64,000 bases of DNA from Hyphomicrobiales bacterium (GTDB lineage Bacteria > Pseudomonadota > Alphaproteobacteria > Rhizobiales > Rhizobiaceae), in assembly GCA_900469625.1 (NCBI GenBank), contig UBXV01000017.1, forward strand, positions 1 through 64,000, in the 5' to 3' direction. The notes below the pieces were generated by a model. It did no database searches. It was not told where the DNA came from and worked only from the letters and a program-made list of their open reading frames with translations. Each line of letters starts with the position of its first letter. Within the stretch, counting starts at the first letter, position 1. The translations under genes were made by a program, and so were the position numbers. Positions 1 to 9,954 of this stretch are shown piece by piece.

Positions 1-516
1 TCTCCGATCGCCGACGAGGCACTGTCGCGCATCGGTGCACTCTACGATATTGAGGATCGTATCCGCGGAATGTCGGCTGACGAGAGGCGAACACTGCGCC
101 AGCAACACGCCAGACCCATTCTGACGGACCGCAAGGCCTGGATTGAAACGACGCTTTCGACGCTCCCGCAGAAACAGAAGCTTGCAGAAGCGATGCGATA
201 CGCTCTCTCGCGATGGGCAGCTTTGAGCGTCTACGTTGACGATGGCCGTGTCGAAATCGATAACAACATAGCTGAGCGCGCCATGCGGCCGCTTGGAATT
301 GGCAGAAAAAACTGGCTCTTCGCCGGATCAGACAAGGGCGGCGAGCGCATCGCCAATATCCTGACCATCATCGAGACAGCTAAACTCCATGGCCACAATC
401 CAGAGACCTATCTGACAGACGTCCTGACCCGGATCCAGAGCCATCCGAAGGATCGACTTGAGGCACTGCTCCCGTGGCAGTGGACTCCGGCAAAAGACCG
501 GTATGAGGCTGCGTGA
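1..516 (+). CDS. IS66-family transposase (TnpC), C-terminal part, cut by the window edge
   Basis: The frame is open from base 1, so the gene begins outside the window. About 171 residues are visible, ending at TGA 514-516. The block DNNIAERAMRPLGIGRKNWL followed by FAGSDKGGERIAN is the conserved C-terminal part of the IS66 DDE transposase, where the last catalytic acidic residue lies in the DNNxAER motif (family knowledge). The C-terminal tail TRIQSHPKDRLEALLPWQW is also typical of IS66. Whether the protein is complete cannot be judged here. No terminal inverted repeat was identified downstream, and the next IS66 trace (about 955-1120) runs the other way, so this is probably one end of a damaged or nested element. 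Confidence 0.93.
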   Translation, partial: SPIADEALSRIGALYDIEDRIRGMSADERRTLRQQHARPILTDRKAWIETTLSTLPQKQKLAEAMRYALSRWAALSVYVDDGRVEIDNNIAERAMRPLGIGRKNWLFAGSDKGGERIANILTIIETAKLHGHNPETYLTDVLTRIQSHPKDRLEALLPWQWTPAKDRYEAA

Positions 517-821
517 TGGCACGCTCAAGGATCATCTATACCCTCAAAGAGATCGCTGAGATGATCGGCGAGAACCTCGAGTTGATCGAAGAGGTGACCG
601 CCAACTCGGATAATATCAGCGAAGGCGAATTGCTTTATCTCCGCGACGGCAGCGAATACGGCACAAAGGGCCTGACCCAGAACGGCGTGGACGAGCTCCA
701 AGATCTCCTCGCCGACATACGGACATGGGATGGTGGAATCCGCCAGTTTCTCGTCGATGAACAATGCGATCCGGATGTGGTCGAACGCGTTATGGCAGAC
801 GAGATGAAACGCGGCCTATAA
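516..821 (+). CDS. Small acidic hypothetical protein following an IS66 transposase
   Basis: It encodes about 101 residues. ATG 516 overlaps the transposase stop (TGATG), suggesting translational coupling; a GTG at 513 in the same frame is an alternative start. The sequence is acidic and soluble with no signal peptide or membrane segment. It contains an N-terminal IYTLKEIAEMIGENLELIEEV segment that could form a helix-turn-helix-like pair of helices. I do not recognise a named family. Its tight coupling to the transposase suggests that it is a passenger or accessory frame of the element. Function unknown. Confidence 0.6.
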   Translation: MARSRIIYTLKEIAEMIGENLELIEEVTANSDNISEGELLYLRDGSEYGTKGLTQNGVDELQDLLADIRTWDGGIRQFLVDEQCDPDVVERVMADEMKRGL

Positions 822-954
822 TATCGGTTTCTCGACCAAGCGAAAATGCCTTCGCCGGACGCTCACGGCACATCTGCCGCACGAGTGCGTTGTCATGACG
901 CCCCCAATACCCGTGCCGCGGCTCGGCCAAACTCGCATAGCTGACTGAGTGAGG

Positions 955-1120
955 ATCTGGCGTGATAGCCGCCGTGCAGTCGGCCGCGTGTGGCCATATG
1001 AACAGCCCGCGCTCAAGCCTGTTGGTGAACAGGCAGGCACCCCGGCCACCATGCCAGATCACCTTGATCAGGCCGCCGCTCGGACCGCGGAAGACGAACA
1101 GATCGACAGCAAACGATTGC
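955..1120 (-). pseudogene. Remnant of IS66 accessory gene tnpB (Orf2)
   Basis: Read on the minus strand, this stretch encodes FVFRGPSGGLIKVIWHGGRG and then ACLFTNRLERGLFIWP. This is the conserved core of IS66 TnpB (family pattern: FRGxxGdxIKvlWwdGdGaCLFxKRLErGrFvWP). Sequence on both sides does not continue the family: the N-terminal part is missing and the C-terminal part drifts into an unrelated frame. It is therefore a fragment. Its orientation is opposite to the transposase at 1-516, so the two cannot belong to one intact IS66 copy. Confidence 0.75.
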
Positions 1121-1169
1121 TGAAACCACTCTCATCGCATCGGTCACGGACACCATTGGGTTTCATTAG

Positions 1170-2081
1170 TTACTTGAGAAACGATCGCAGCCCTTCTCTC
1201 AAACTGGTACTCGCACCGCAACCCAATTTCGCCATCAGCCTACTCGGGTCACCGACAGAATGCCGGACCTCACCAGCCATAGCTGCCTTATATTCTACAT
1301 TAGGATCGGTCTCGAATATCTCTGTTATTATACGCGCGAGCTCATTGATCGAAACCTTTTCCCCTGTACAGACGTTTAAGATCTTTGCACCTGTTGTACC
1401 TTGCCTCAATGCAGCGACCAAGCAATCAACTATGTCGCCTACGAATACGAAGTCTCGTGTCTGCTCGCCGTCGCCGAATATTGAAAGATTCTCGCCTCGC
1501 TTTATCATTTCGGTGAATTTGGTGATTACCCCTGAATATGGCGACGACGGATCCTGGCCAGGCCCGTACACATTAAAAAAACGAAAGCCGAAGCTAGATA
1601 TTCCGTAAACTTCATACGCAGCTCGCGCGTGTAGCTCGCAGCTCATTTTATCAACACCGTACGGTGATATCGGATCGGTCTTTAGTTCCTCGTGCAAAGG
1701 GCAGGACTCGTTAGCGCCGTAAACTGCGGCAGAGGACGCATACAACAGTTGCACATCTCGATTTACTCGAGATATTGCCTCCACCACACGAAGAAAACCC
1801 GTTGTATTCACTTGATGGGAAGATACCAGCTCACCATTGCACCGGAGTACCGAGGCTATCGCGGCAAGATGGATGCAGGCATCGACGTTTGCGATGGTCG
1901 CGTCAACCAACTCTCTATCAAGAACACTTCCTTGGACGAAGGTGGCCTTACTGGGGATCTTGGAAAGTTGCCCTGTACTCAAGTCATCCAGAACCACGAC
2001 CCCGAACCCGTCGAGGAGGAGCCGCTTCACCAAGTGCCCCCCGATAAAGCCCGCGCCACCGGTTACTAGCACTCTTTTCAA
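1170..2081 (-). CDS. NAD-dependent nucleotide-sugar epimerase/dehydratase (extended SDR, GalE-like)
   Basis: This is an extended short-chain dehydrogenase of about 303 residues. The N-terminal NAD-binding motif is TGGAGFIG and the catalytic pair is in SPYGVDK (YxxxK). RFFNVYGPGQDPSSPYSGV is typical of UDP-hexose 4-epimerases and related enzymes. I chose TTG 2081 because GGAGA sits about 7 bases upstream and it places the Rossmann motif right at the N-terminus; ATG 2102 in the same frame adds seven residues but has a weak ribosome site. It is the last gene of the minus-strand rhamnose locus, 138 bases after rmlA. The substrate cannot be read from sequence; UDP-Glc/Gal, UDP-GlcNAc or a dTDP-sugar are possible. 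Its G+C is clearly lower than that of the window. Confidence 0.85.
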   Translation of the reverse strand: MKRVLVTGGAGFIGGHLVKRLLLDGFGVVVLDDLSTGQLSKIPSKATFVQGSVLDRELVDATIANVDACIHLAAIASVLRCNGELVSSHQVNTTGFLRVVEAISRVNRDVQLLYASSAAVYGANESCPLHEELKTDPISPYGVDKMSCELHARAAYEVYGISSFGFRFFNVYGPGQDPSSPYSGVITKFTEMIKRGENLSIFGDGEQTRDFVFVGDIVDCLVAALRQGTTGAKILNVCTGEKVSINELARIITEIFETDPNVEYKAAMAGEVRHSVGDPSRLMAKLGCGASTSLREGLRSFLK

Positions 2082-2219
2082 ATTAGTTCTCCATCGTAGC
2101 ATGTTCGTAATACTTTCTACGGGAATCGGACAGATCGAATGTCGAAAACATCGCCGGACGCTTCAAGAGCAGGTAGCTCTAATCCCTATGCTGTCTAAAA
2201 CCATCTCGTAGAAACAAGA

Positions 2220-3086
2220 TTACTGAGCACCGATCTTCAATAAGTATTTGCCATAAGCTGTTTTCTCATACTGCTTCCCGAACTCAATAAGCTGTTCCCT
2301 AGTAATGTATCCGTTAAGAAATGCTATCTCCTCAATACATGCAATGTTCGTTCCTTGCCTATGCTGAATAACCCGCACGAACTCAGATGCCTCCAACAGG
2401 CTATCGTGAGTACCTGTATCCAACCAAGCGTAACCGCGGGACATAATTTCTACAAATAGCGCCCCTTTCTTCATGTATATTCTGTTGATGTCGGTAATCT
2501 CGTATTCACCTCTTTGGGACGGCGTTAGTCCCTTAGCATATTCAACTACGCGGTTATCATAAAAATACAAACCCGTTACAGCGAACCGAGACTTGGGTTT
2601 CTCGGGTTTTTCTTCCAGACTGATCGCGTGTCCATCAGTCGCTAGTTCCACAACCCCGTAGCGCTCTGGGTCTTCCACTTCGTACGCAAAAACCGTTGCC
2701 CCCAACTTGCGATCCCGAGCCTTTTCGAGAAGCTCAGCGAGCCCTGCGCCAAAAAAAATGTTATCCCCTAAGACCAAAGCAACAGGGTCTAACCCAATGA
2801 ATTCTTCGCCGATTGTGAACGCTTGGGCCAGTCCGTTTGGCTGCTCTTGCACCGCATACTGCATACGCAGGCCTAGGTGTGCCCCTGTACCAAACAATCG
2901 CCTGTAGCTCTCTAGGTGCTCAGGAGTCGAAATAATTAGTATATCCCGAATATCCGCCTGCATTAGAACCGAGAGCGGATAATAGATCATCGGCTTATCG
3001 TATACCGGTATGAGCTGCTTATTAATTGTCAACGTTGCCGGGTGAAGCCTCGTCCCGGAACCGCCTGCGAGAATGATGCCCTTCAT
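2220..3086 (-). CDS. rmlA: Glucose-1-phosphate thymidylyltransferase
   Basis: It makes dTDP-glucose from dTTP and glucose-1-phosphate, the first step of dTDP-L-rhamnose synthesis in the cytoplasm. The 288-residue length is normal. The N-terminus [19 protein letters not shown] is the nucleotidyltransferase signature, followed by [20 protein letters not shown] and later [12 protein letters not shown] and [11 protein letters not shown] 3086 is chosen because it gives exactly this N-terminus and AGAGG lies about 10 bases upstream; the frame runs further upstream without family similarity. It lies 108 bases after rmlD in the same direction. The first 60 coding-strand bases I counted from the 3' end are about 42% G+C, against 68% in a sample near 33 kb. 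Confidence 0.97.
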   Translation of the reverse strand: MKGIILAGGSGTRLHPATLTINKQLIPVYDKPMIYYPLSVLMQADIRDILIISTPEHLESYRRLFGTGAHLGLRMQYAVQEQPNGLAQAFTIGEEFIGLDPVALVLGDNIFFGAGLAELLEKARDRKLGATVFAYEVEDPERYGVVELATDGHAISLEEKPEKPKSRFAVTGLYFYDNRVVEYAKGLTPSQRGEYEITDINRIYMKKGALFVEIMSRGYAWLDTGTHDSLLEASEFVRVIQHRQGTNIACIEEIAFLNGYITREQLIEFGKQYEKTAYGKYLLKIGAQ

Positions 3087-3194
3087 GGAATGTTTGCCTC
3101 TCAATATCCTAAAGACGCCACCAAGAAGGGCGACTTGACACAATTTGCGTGATCGCGCGCCGGAAAACGGGCGGCAGCGCCCCCTAAGTATAGT

Positions 3195-4073
3195 TCAAAG
3201 AGCACCAATGATTTGCCGCAAGGCATCGGTCCAATCGCGCGGCTGTATTCCCAGCTCGCGTCGCAGTTTATCCGTTGACAGCCGCGAATTGCGCGGTCGG
3301 CGCGCGCGTGTAGGGTATTGATCTGAGCTAATCGGCTCCAACACAGGAGTTTCTTCACCACGGCGACCAAGCTCTTGAAAAACTTCGTGAGCAAGCTCGT
3401 ACCACGTCGCCGTCCCGGAGTTGACAAAATGAAACGTTCCCGTCTTGGGACGATCGTCATCAATCAGCTGTCGGGTAACGTTGACCAAAGTGTGAGCGAT
3501 GTCGGTTGCAGCAGTGGGTGATCCGAGTTGATCATCGACCACTCTGAGAATTGGTTTCTCTCGCCCCAAGCGGATCATGGTCCTTACAAAGTTGCTCCCA
3601 GTCGCTCCAAAAACCCAAGCTGTTCGTAGAATAATATGCTTAGGATTTCCGGTTCGGACTGCCTGTTCGCCAGCTTCCTTGGAAGCCCCGTATACACCGA
3701 GTGGTGCGACCGGATCGTTCTCGACATAAATACCGTCTTTAGCTCCATCAAACACATAGTCTGTCGAGACGTGTATAATCGGTATCCCGCAGCTTTTGGT
3801 CGCAGCCGCGAGCGCGGCTGGGGCCAGTGCGTTGATCTTCCAAGCTGTCAAAACATCGTCTTCCGCTCGATCCACCGCAGTATAGGCTCCCGAATTGACC
3901 ACAGCTGCGAAATCACCCTCTATCACGTAGCGTTCAAGGCGATCAAATTCACTGAGGTCAAATTCTTGGCGGGTCGGTGCGACTATTTCAACATCGCTTG
4001 TCCATTCGTTACGAAGTAATTCGGTTCCAACTTGACCCGATCCCCCTGTAACAAGGATGCGAGCCTTGCTCAT
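3195..4073 (-). CDS. rmlD: dTDP-4-dehydrorhamnose reductase
   Basis: It performs the final step to dTDP-L-rhamnose, an NAD(P)H-dependent reduction of the 4-keto group. It is a 292-residue SDR with the N-terminal GGSGQVG dinucleotide motif, [23 protein letters not shown] and YGASKEAGE (YxxxK), all standard RmlD landmarks. ATG 4073 overlaps the rmlB stop in an ATGA, which fixes the start; the frame extends upstream inside rmlB without meaning. Its neighbours rmlC, rmlB and rmlA complete the pathway. Confidence 0.97.
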   Translation of the reverse strand: MSKARILVTGGSGQVGTELLRNEWTSDVEIVAPTRQEFDLSEFDRLERYVIEGDFAAVVNSGAYTAVDRAEDDVLTAWKINALAPAALAAATKSCGIPIIHVSTDYVFDGAKDGIYVENDPVAPLGVYGASKEAGEQAVRTGNPKHIILRTAWVFGATGSNFVRTMIRLGREKPILRVVDDQLGSPTAATDIAHTLVNVTRQLIDDDRPKTGTFHFVNSGTATWYELAHEVFQELGRRGEETPVLEPISSDQYPTRARRPRNSRLSTDKLRRELGIQPRDWTDALRQIIGAL

Positions 4074-5125
4074 GCGCCCAGTCCTCGACGCATCGAGGCC
4101 TGGCCGCGTTCGATAATCTCTGTCCACCAATTGCGGTTTCCCAAGAACCAAGCGACTGTTTTTTCGATACCACTTTCAAAGCTCTCGGCCGGTTTCCAGC
4201 CGAGATCATCACTAATCTTGCGTGCATCAATCGCATAGCGTTGATCATGACCTGGCCTGTCAGCGACGTAAGTGATTTGTTCACCATAGGATCGCCCGTC
4301 TGCGCGCGGATGCTGCCGATCCAGAATTTCGCAGACGGTCTTCACCACGTCGATGTTTCGTCGTTCGGAATTGCCACCGACGTTATATGTCTGGCCTGGA
4401 ATTCCCTTCTCGAATACGTATTGCAACGCGCGGACATGGTCTTCTACATAGAGCCAGTCGCGCACGTTCGTACCGTTCCCGTAAACGGGAAGCGGCGCGC
4501 CTGCGAGTGCTTTGACGATTATCAGCGGAATGAGCTTTTCAGGAAAATGATAAGGCCCGTAGTTGTTCGAGCAGTTGGTGATCAATACGGGCAGACCATA
4601 TGTGTGGCCCCAGGCGGAGACGAGATGGTCTGAGCCAGCCTTGGAAGCGGAGTAAGGCGAGCGAGGATCATAGGGTGTGGTTTCAGTGAAGTAACCCGTC
4701 TCGCCGAGTGAGCCGAAAACCTCGTCCGTCGAGATGTGGTGAAAACGGAAGCTCTGTGCACGATCCGTCGGGAGCTTGCGCCAGTAGTCCAAAGCCGCCG
4801 CGAGCATGCTGTAAGTACCGACAATATTCGTTTGAACGAAGGCACCAGGACCATCGATCGATCGATCGACATGAGATTCGGCGGCAAGGTGGGTGATCAC
4901 ATCGGGCTGGAAGTCGCTGATCGCGGCCGCCACAACTCGCTCGTCGCAGATGTCGCCCTGCTTGAAGCTGTATCTCGGCGAAGCGGCAACGGCTGAAAGA
5001 GAGGTCAGTGTTCCGGCATAAGTCAGCTTGTCGAAGTTCAGAACTTCATGTTCCGTGTTTTCGATGAGGTGCCGAACTAATGCCGATCCAATGAAGCCAG
5101 CGCCGCCGGTGACTAATATACGCAT
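4070..5125 (-). CDS. rmlB: dTDP-glucose 4,6-dehydratase
   Basis: It converts dTDP-glucose to dTDP-4-keto-6-deoxyglucose using tightly bound NAD. The 351 residues match the family length. The N-terminal [14 protein letters not shown] motif, [27 protein letters not shown] (catalytic Asp-Glu), [10 protein letters not shown] (YxxxK) and [15 protein letters not shown] are all present. It sits 11 bases after rmlC and overlaps rmlD by 4 bases, so translation of the two is probably coupled. Confidence 0.98.
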   Translation of the reverse strand: MRILVTGGAGFIGSALVRHLIENTEHEVLNFDKLTYAGTLTSLSAVAASPRYSFKQGDICDERVVAAAISDFQPDVITHLAAESHVDRSIDGPGAFVQTNIVGTYSMLAAALDYWRKLPTDRAQSFRFHHISTDEVFGSLGETGYFTETTPYDPRSPYSASKAGSDHLVSAWGHTYGLPVLITNCSNNYGPYHFPEKLIPLIIVKALAGAPLPVYGNGTNVRDWLYVEDHVRALQYVFEKGIPGQTYNVGGNSERRNIDVVKTVCEILDRQHPRADGRSYGEQITYVADRPGHDQRYAIDARKISDDLGWKPAESFESGIEKTVAWFLGNRNWWTEIIERGQASMRRGLGA

Positions 5126-5136
5126 GATCGATTCCT

Positions 5137-5715
5137 CTAAAATTTCACTTCGACCAATTCGAGCGGAGTTCCATCATAGTCGAACGGACTATCGAAATCG
5201 CGGAGCAGCTGCTGCTGCTCGTCCTTCGGACTCAACATCGGATCAACCCCTTGCGGCAGTGGCCACTCGACACCGATCGCTGGATCGTTCCATAAGATGC
5301 CCCCATCATTCTGCGGCGAATACAAGTTCGAAACTTTGTATGTTACTTCTGTCGACGAATCCAAAGTGACGAATCCATGAGCAAAGCCCACCGGCACATA
5401 AAGCTGATGGCCGTTTTCAGCGGAAAGTTCGACGCCGACCCAACGCCCGAACGTGGGGGAGTTCCGGCGGATATCCACGGCAACATCAAAAATCCGCCCG
5501 CGGGTGCAGCGAACAAGCTTGGCCTGGGCAAAAGGTGGCGTCTGAAAGTGCAGGCCTCTCAAAGTACCGGCGGGAACCGAAAGCGAATGGTTGTCCTGAA
5601 CGAAGCGGTCGTCGATATCGTGGCGGGCAAAAGCCCGCTCGCTATACACTTCGGTAAACCATCCGCGATCGTCACCATATCGTCTGGGACGAAGCAACAC
5701 AATCTTGGAAGTCAT
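5137..5715 (-). CDS. rmlC: dTDP-4-dehydrorhamnose 3,5-epimerase
   Basis: It epimerises dTDP-4-keto-6-deoxyglucose at C3 and C5. It is a cupin of about 192 residues. The signature region [21 protein letters not shown] contains the catalytic His, and [12 protein letters not shown] and [20 protein letters not shown] follow as expected. ATG 5715 was chosen because it begins the family-like [20 protein letters not shown], with TAAGG upstream; the open frame continues 14 codons further. First rml gene in transcription order, placed downstream of two transferase-type genes. Confidence 0.97.
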   Translation of the reverse strand: MTSKIVLLRPRRYGDDRGWFTEVYSERAFARHDIDDRFVQDNHSLSVPAGTLRGLHFQTPPFAQAKLVRCTRGRIFDVAVDIRRNSPTFGRWVGVELSAENGHQLYVPVGFAHGFVTLDSSTEVTYKVSNLYSPQNDGGILWNDPAIGVEWPLPQGVDPMLSPKDEQQQLLRDFDSPFDYDGTPLELVEVKF

Positions 5716-5776
5716 TGCAAATACCTTACGTAAAAGGGCCCGGGCCCCTAAACCCAATCAAACGCGCGACATCGAG

Positions 5777-6880
5777 CTACGCTTGCCGCCTTCTGAAAAC
5801 CTCAAGACCCGTATCCGCTGCCGTCGTCATTTGCAATACTGCTTGGCCCATCGCGAGCGCAACCCTGCGACGTATTTTATCATCGTCAACAAGCTGTAGA
5901 ACGATCTCGCGCCACGCTCCGGCATCGTAAGGCACTCGCAACTCCCCCGAATCTCGCGACGAGCCATATGCAAGGCTCTCCGAAAACACCCCGGCCGCCT
6001 TGTACCGCGCGACATCGATCCGCTTCGTCGGCGCGCGACTATCGTTCACGCGCGACGGGTGAAGGGGTACGAGCATGATGTCGATCGTGCGTTGTTCGGC
6101 GTCGGCAAGATAGTCGGCCCAGGGCATCGGTTTTCGCACAGATACACGCTCCATACCGGCCCAGATTGATGCCGCACGCCCGTCGGCGAAGACCTCGAAC
6201 CGAGTTTGCGGTCGCTGCGCCAAGACTTTCTCGATAACGGGACGCAGAAAGCGGTGTTCTTCGAGGTGAACACCCGTGGCGTGATAGGCGATCAACACCT
6301 GGTCCGAGGCTCGGTTTGTAGCGTGGGCGGCATCGGCAGCGCGCTTCCACAAGCGTTCCGGCGGCGCCGGAGGCAGCACCTGGACCTGATGCAACTGCAA
6401 TGTCGACGCCAAATGCCGCGTCGAGGTCCAGACGATATCGAGGTGACGATTGAGACGGCGAAGGGGCCAAAGCGCTCTAAAATAAAGAAACAGGCGGTAG
6501 GAGAGATCGGCGTCACTTCCCGTCACAACCGCTGGGATATCGTCGTCGAGAAAGAGGCCGACCCCGGAAAAGCGATCCGCATGGGTGTCGAGCCAGGTCA
6601 GCACGTCCGGCGAAGCGTAGCGGCAGACGATGATGAAGGCCCCTTGCGGGTCCAGTTCGCCAAGATTGCCGTGCCTGATGTCGACAGCCTGGAACGGGGG
6701 CATGCCCGGCGCTTCGAGCCGCGCTGCGAAATAATAGTCGTAGGTCGGGTTGGGCATGCGTCCGAAGACGATGATCCTCTTGACCGGCCCGCGGGGAGAA
6801 CCGGTTGCGCCGCGTCTCAAGCACGGTCGCGGCAGCCTTTTCTCGATCCAAAGCGCAAGCCGTTCTCTCAGACCCGTCAT
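5777..6880 (-). CDS. Putative glycosyltransferase or polysaccharide-associated protein
   Basis: About 367 residues from ATG 6880, which overlaps the stop of the preceding glycosyltransferase gene in an ATGA; upstream in-frame codons lie inside that gene. The N-terminal part (RIIVFGRMPNPTYDYYFAAR) and the C-terminal RYKAAGVFSESLAYG with a VAMGQAVLQM tail suggest the two-domain layout of a GT-B glycosyltransferase. I see no diagnostic catalytic motif, so the family is tentative. Coupling to a GT2 gene and to the rml genes suggests a role in building a rhamnose-containing surface polysaccharide. Confidence 0.6.
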   Translation of the reverse strand: MTGLRERLALWIEKRLPRPCLRRGATGSPRGPVKRIIVFGRMPNPTYDYYFAARLEAPGMPPFQAVDIRHGNLGELDPQGAFIIVCRYASPDVLTWLDTHADRFSGVGLFLDDDIPAVVTGSDADLSYRLFLYFRALWPLRRLNRHLDIVWTSTRHLASTLQLHQVQVLPPAPPERLWKRAADAAHATNRASDQVLIAYHATGVHLEEHRFLRPVIEKVLAQRPQTRFEVFADGRAASIWAGMERVSVRKPMPWADYLADAEQRTIDIMLVPLHPSRVNDSRAPTKRIDVARYKAAGVFSESLAYGSSRDSGELRVPYDAGAWREIVLQLVDDDKIRRRVALAMGQAVLQMTTAADTGLEVFRRRQA

Positions 6881-8808
6881 GCCGATGACCTCGGCGACAG
6901 ATCGCGCGGATGGGCCTCGAGGACGAGATCTTCGGCGATCAGCGAAAGGTTCGGATTGTGGTACGGATCGTTCCGCAAGATATCGCCCCACCGCTGGTAG
7001 ACTGTCTGTTCCTCGCGCGCAAAGCGGCGCAGCTTTTCCGGTGTGTTATCCGCACCTCGTGAGACCGACTCTCTATGCAACATGGCACTATCAGGCGTCC
7101 AGATAATCTTCATGCCCGCGTGCCGTACCTTGACGCAGTAGTCCACATCGTTGAACGCGACAGTCAGATTTTCCTCATCCATACCGCCGAGATGCTGCCA
7201 AAGGCTCCTGCGCGTCAACAGACAGGCTGCCGTAACCGCCGAGATCTCGCGTCGCTCGCGCAATAGGCCATGATCCTCGCCGGACTGCGGATGGAGGAAA
7301 TGAAAGCTGTGGCGGGCAACAGTGCCGGCGCCGAACGTCACGCCGCCATGCTGCACATATCCGTCCGGAAAGAACAACAAGCAGCCGGCCGCACCGACCT
7401 CTTCATTATCCAGTTCCGCAGTGAGATTCGCGAGCCATCCGGGTTGCAATGGCTCGACGTCGTTGTTGAGCAGCAGGATCAATTCGTGGCGCGATGTGGC
7501 TACGCCGAGATTGCAAGCCGTTGAAAAATTGAACGGCCCGGGAAGCGCCACGCGGCGGATACGCCCAGCCACCTCATACCGCTGCATAAGTGCGAGCGCG
7601 GCCGGATCGCTGCTATCGTTATCGATGACGATCACATCCAGATCGACACCCGCGGTCCTTTCAAACAGGCCCTTCAAACACGCATCGAGCAGGTCAGCCC
7701 GGTCGCGCGTCGGGATCACCACACTGACCTTTGGTGTCTCGATGGAGCCCGCCCGCGGCACGATGGCCCTGGTCACTCGTTGGTATGGAGCGTTCCTATG
7801 CAACAGCACCCGCGGCACATGAAGAACCGCGCCCGGCCGTCGGTTGGCAGCTTTTGCGACAAGCTCTGCGAACGGCGTGCTTACGAGATCTAGGCCCTCA
7901 GGCAGGTCAGCGAGGCGAACGAGCGCGCCATCGAGCGGAAGCCAACCGGATTGCGCCAGAGGCTTGTTCCAGGCTGGTTTGAAGAACGGTGCAAAGTGTC
8001 GGCCACGTCCGTCGATGCAATCTTCGTCGCTATAGACCGCCGCCACCGAAGGCGAGAAGACGAAGGGCCTGACGAGCCGCTCCAACGCACGCGGGGCCAG
8101 GCGCATGCCCGCGGGAATCCGCATCCACAGATGAGCTTGCGCCGCATCGCCGTTTTTCCGGCGGGCAACGTCGATGGCTGGCACCTCCACGTGGCCGCGC
8201 CAGGTCTGATTGGCAAGCGAAGCCCGAGTTTCAGCCACAGCCCCTTCGCTTCCGTCTTCGATTGAAACGAAGACAAGGGGTTTCAGCGACCATTCGTCGG
8301 GAGGATCAGGCGCTTCCGCGCGCTCTGCTGTCTCTTGAGCCGCGAGCCAATCGCGATAGTCGGGCGCCGAAAGGGCGTCGCATTGTCGGACGAAGCGGAA
8401 CGCGGCACCTTTCACGTTACCCACCAACAGCAGGCGCAGGATGCGCAGGATCATCAGGGGGTCTCGCAGGATAAGAGTGATCGCGAGTTCGAACAGCGAC
8501 AGGCGCCGCACGCGGATCTCGGGCGCTGTTTCCGTCGCCCCTTGCGTGGTCGCCCCATCGGCGAGGAGCGTGGCGCCTTCGAACTGCACCGGCATCCAGC
8601 CGTAAAACCGCCCCCGCCCGTTGCCATTGATCAGGAAAGAGCGGAATACCGTCGCCGGAACCCTGCCCTTCCGGTGCAGGGCCAGTCTCGGACGAAGTCC
8701 AAGCCGATGCTCCGGGTCAAGGACCGTCAAGACGATGGGATGGTCGGCATAGGATTCAGGAGCCCCGTCGAGCGGCACCTCGAACGCATCCTCTAAAGCG
8801 TCAGCCAT
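6877..8808 (-). CDS. Large glycosyltransferase with C-terminal GT2 domain
   Basis: About 643 residues. The first half (to about residue 360) is poorly conserved, with a second region near 180-330 that resembles a degenerate GT2 fold (SVYSDEDCIDGRG-like motif). The second half is a clear family 2 transferase: VSVVIPTRDRADLLDACL, IDNDSSDP, a FNFSTACNLGV segment, LLLNNDVEP (DxD-type) and FNDVDYCVKVRHAG. This layout resembles O-antigen and capsule rhamnosyl- or galactosyltransferases. ATG 8808 is preferred over an in-frame TTG 9 bases upstream. It is the first gene of the minus-strand polysaccharide operon, and its product probably uses the dTDP-rhamnose made by the downstream genes (inference). 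Confidence 0.85.
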   Translation of the reverse strand: MADALEDAFEVPLDGAPESYADHPIVLTVLDPEHRLGLRPRLALHRKGRVPATVFRSFLINGNGRGRFYGWMPVQFEGATLLADGATTQGATETAPEIRVRRLSLFELAITLILRDPLMILRILRLLLVGNVKGAAFRFVRQCDALSAPDYRDWLAAQETAERAEAPDPPDEWSLKPLVFVSIEDGSEGAVAETRASLANQTWRGHVEVPAIDVARRKNGDAAQAHLWMRIPAGMRLAPRALERLVRPFVFSPSVAAVYSDEDCIDGRGRHFAPFFKPAWNKPLAQSGWLPLDGALVRLADLPEGLDLVSTPFAELVAKAANRRPGAVLHVPRVLLHRNAPYQRVTRAIVPRAGSIETPKVSVVIPTRDRADLLDACLKGLFERTAGVDLDVIVIDNDSSDPAALALMQRYEVAGRIRRVALPGPFNFSTACNLGVATSRHELILLLNNDVEPLQPGWLANLTAELDNEEVGAAGCLLFFPDGYVQHGGVTFGAGTVARHSFHFLHPQSGEDHGLLRERREISAVTAACLLTRRSLWQHLGGMDEENLTVAFNDVDYCVKVRHAGMKIIWTPDSAMLHRESVSRGADNTPEKLRRFAREEQTVYQRWGDILRNDPYHNPNLSLIAEDLVLEAHPRDLSPRSSA

Positions 8809-8934
8809 CGTTCTCAATCTTGCAACTCAACGAAACCGGATTCGGTATCCGCTTATGCCAGAGGCTTGGCCGAAATTTAACTCGTAAATGTCGCTTTACC
8901 CGAGCAAACCCGATCCCGGTCTTTCCCAAGCGCC

Positions 8935-9954
8935 TCAGGCTGGGTACAGGCGCGCCCTTTTGATCGTCAGCCGGCCTTCTTGGCCGGCCCTGACGTCGGT
9001 CTCGGGCGGGACGTCAAACTCCAGTGCGGCTCCACCTTCCACCGTCGCGAGTACCCGTCGGCTGCCCGGCCGGTCGAGGACGCGGACGACCGAAGCGGCC
9101 AGCCCCTCTCCCGCGGGCTGCCATTCGATGTCGCCTGGCCGCAGATAAATCTCCGCGGGACCATCGCTCGACGCTTCCGCCTCGATCGCGGTCTCGCCGA
9201 CAAAGGCCTGACCGCCCCGAACATTCGCCGAGAGCCGGTTCGCATCCCCCAGAAACCGCATAACGAATGCCGAATTCGGCTCTCGGCACACTTCGGCAGG
9301 CGTGCCCTCCTGCACGATCCGTCCCTGATCGAGGATGACGACGCGATCGGCGAGATCGAGCGCCTCTTCCTGATCATGCGTCACGAAGAGGGTCGTGATC
9401 CCCAGTTCGTCGTGGATCTCGCGCAGCCAGCGGCGCAAGTCGCGGCGGACGTTGGCGTCGAGCGCGCCGAAAGGTTCGTCGAGTAGCAACACCTTCGGGT
9501 CGACCGCCAGCGCGCGGGCAAGCGCTACGCGCTGGCGCTGGCCGCCGGAGATCTGGGCCGGAAAGCGGTCGCCCAGACCTTCGAGCCTGACGAGGCGCAG
9601 CAGTTCCTGAACCCGCGCTGCGATTTCCGGCTTGCTGCGCCTGGTCTTCGACACTTTCATGCCGAAGGCGATGTTTTCGCCGACAGTCATATGCGGGAAC
9701 AACGCATAGTGCTGAAAGACGAATCCGACGCCGCGGTCGCGCACGGGAATATCCGTTGCGTCCTGATCGCCGAAATAGATGTGACCACCGTCAGCATATT
9801 CGAGGCCGGCGACCATTCGCAGGATCGTCGTCTTGCCCGAGCCGGAGGGCCCGAGCAGCGCCACCAGCTGTCCGCTCTCGATATCGAGAGAGACACCACG
9901 CACGGCGCGGAACGTATCGAAGGTTTTGACCACCTGGTCGAGACGGATCTTCAT
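8935..9954 (-). CDS. cysA: Sulfate/thiosulfate ABC transporter ATP-binding protein
   Basis: It energises sulfate uptake at the inner face of the membrane. The 339 residues have Walker [12 protein letters not shown] (about residue 35), signature [15 protein letters not shown], Walker [13 protein letters not shown] and switch His in [17 protein letters not shown]-terminal TOBE-like extension ([13 protein letters not shown]) is typical of CysA. ATG 9954 overlaps the cysW stop by ATGA; the frame is open further upstream only because it lies inside cysW. Last gene of the sbp-cysT-cysW-cysA operon. Confidence 0.96.
   Translation of the reverse strand: MKIRLDQVVKTFDTFRAVRGVSLDIESGQLVALLGPSGSGKTTILRMVAGLEYADGGHIYFGDQDATDIPVRDRGVGFVFQHYALFPHMTVGENIAFGMKVSKTRRSKPEIAARVQELLRLVRLEGLGDRFPAQISGGQRQRVALARALAVDPKVLLLDEPFGALDANVRRDLRRWLREIHDELGITTLFVTHDQEEALDLADRVVILDQGRIVQEGTPAEVCREPNSAFVMRFLGDANRLSANVRGGQAFVGETAIEAEASSDGPAEIYLRPGDIEWQPAGEGLAASVVRVLDRPGSRRVLATVEGGAALEFDVPPETDVRAGQEGRLTIKRARLYPA

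Noticed and set aside
4854-4873. GATC-type short tandem repeat in rmlB.
   Set aside because: It encodes the conserved DRSIDG part of rmlB in frame; probably chance codon choice, not a phase-variable tract.
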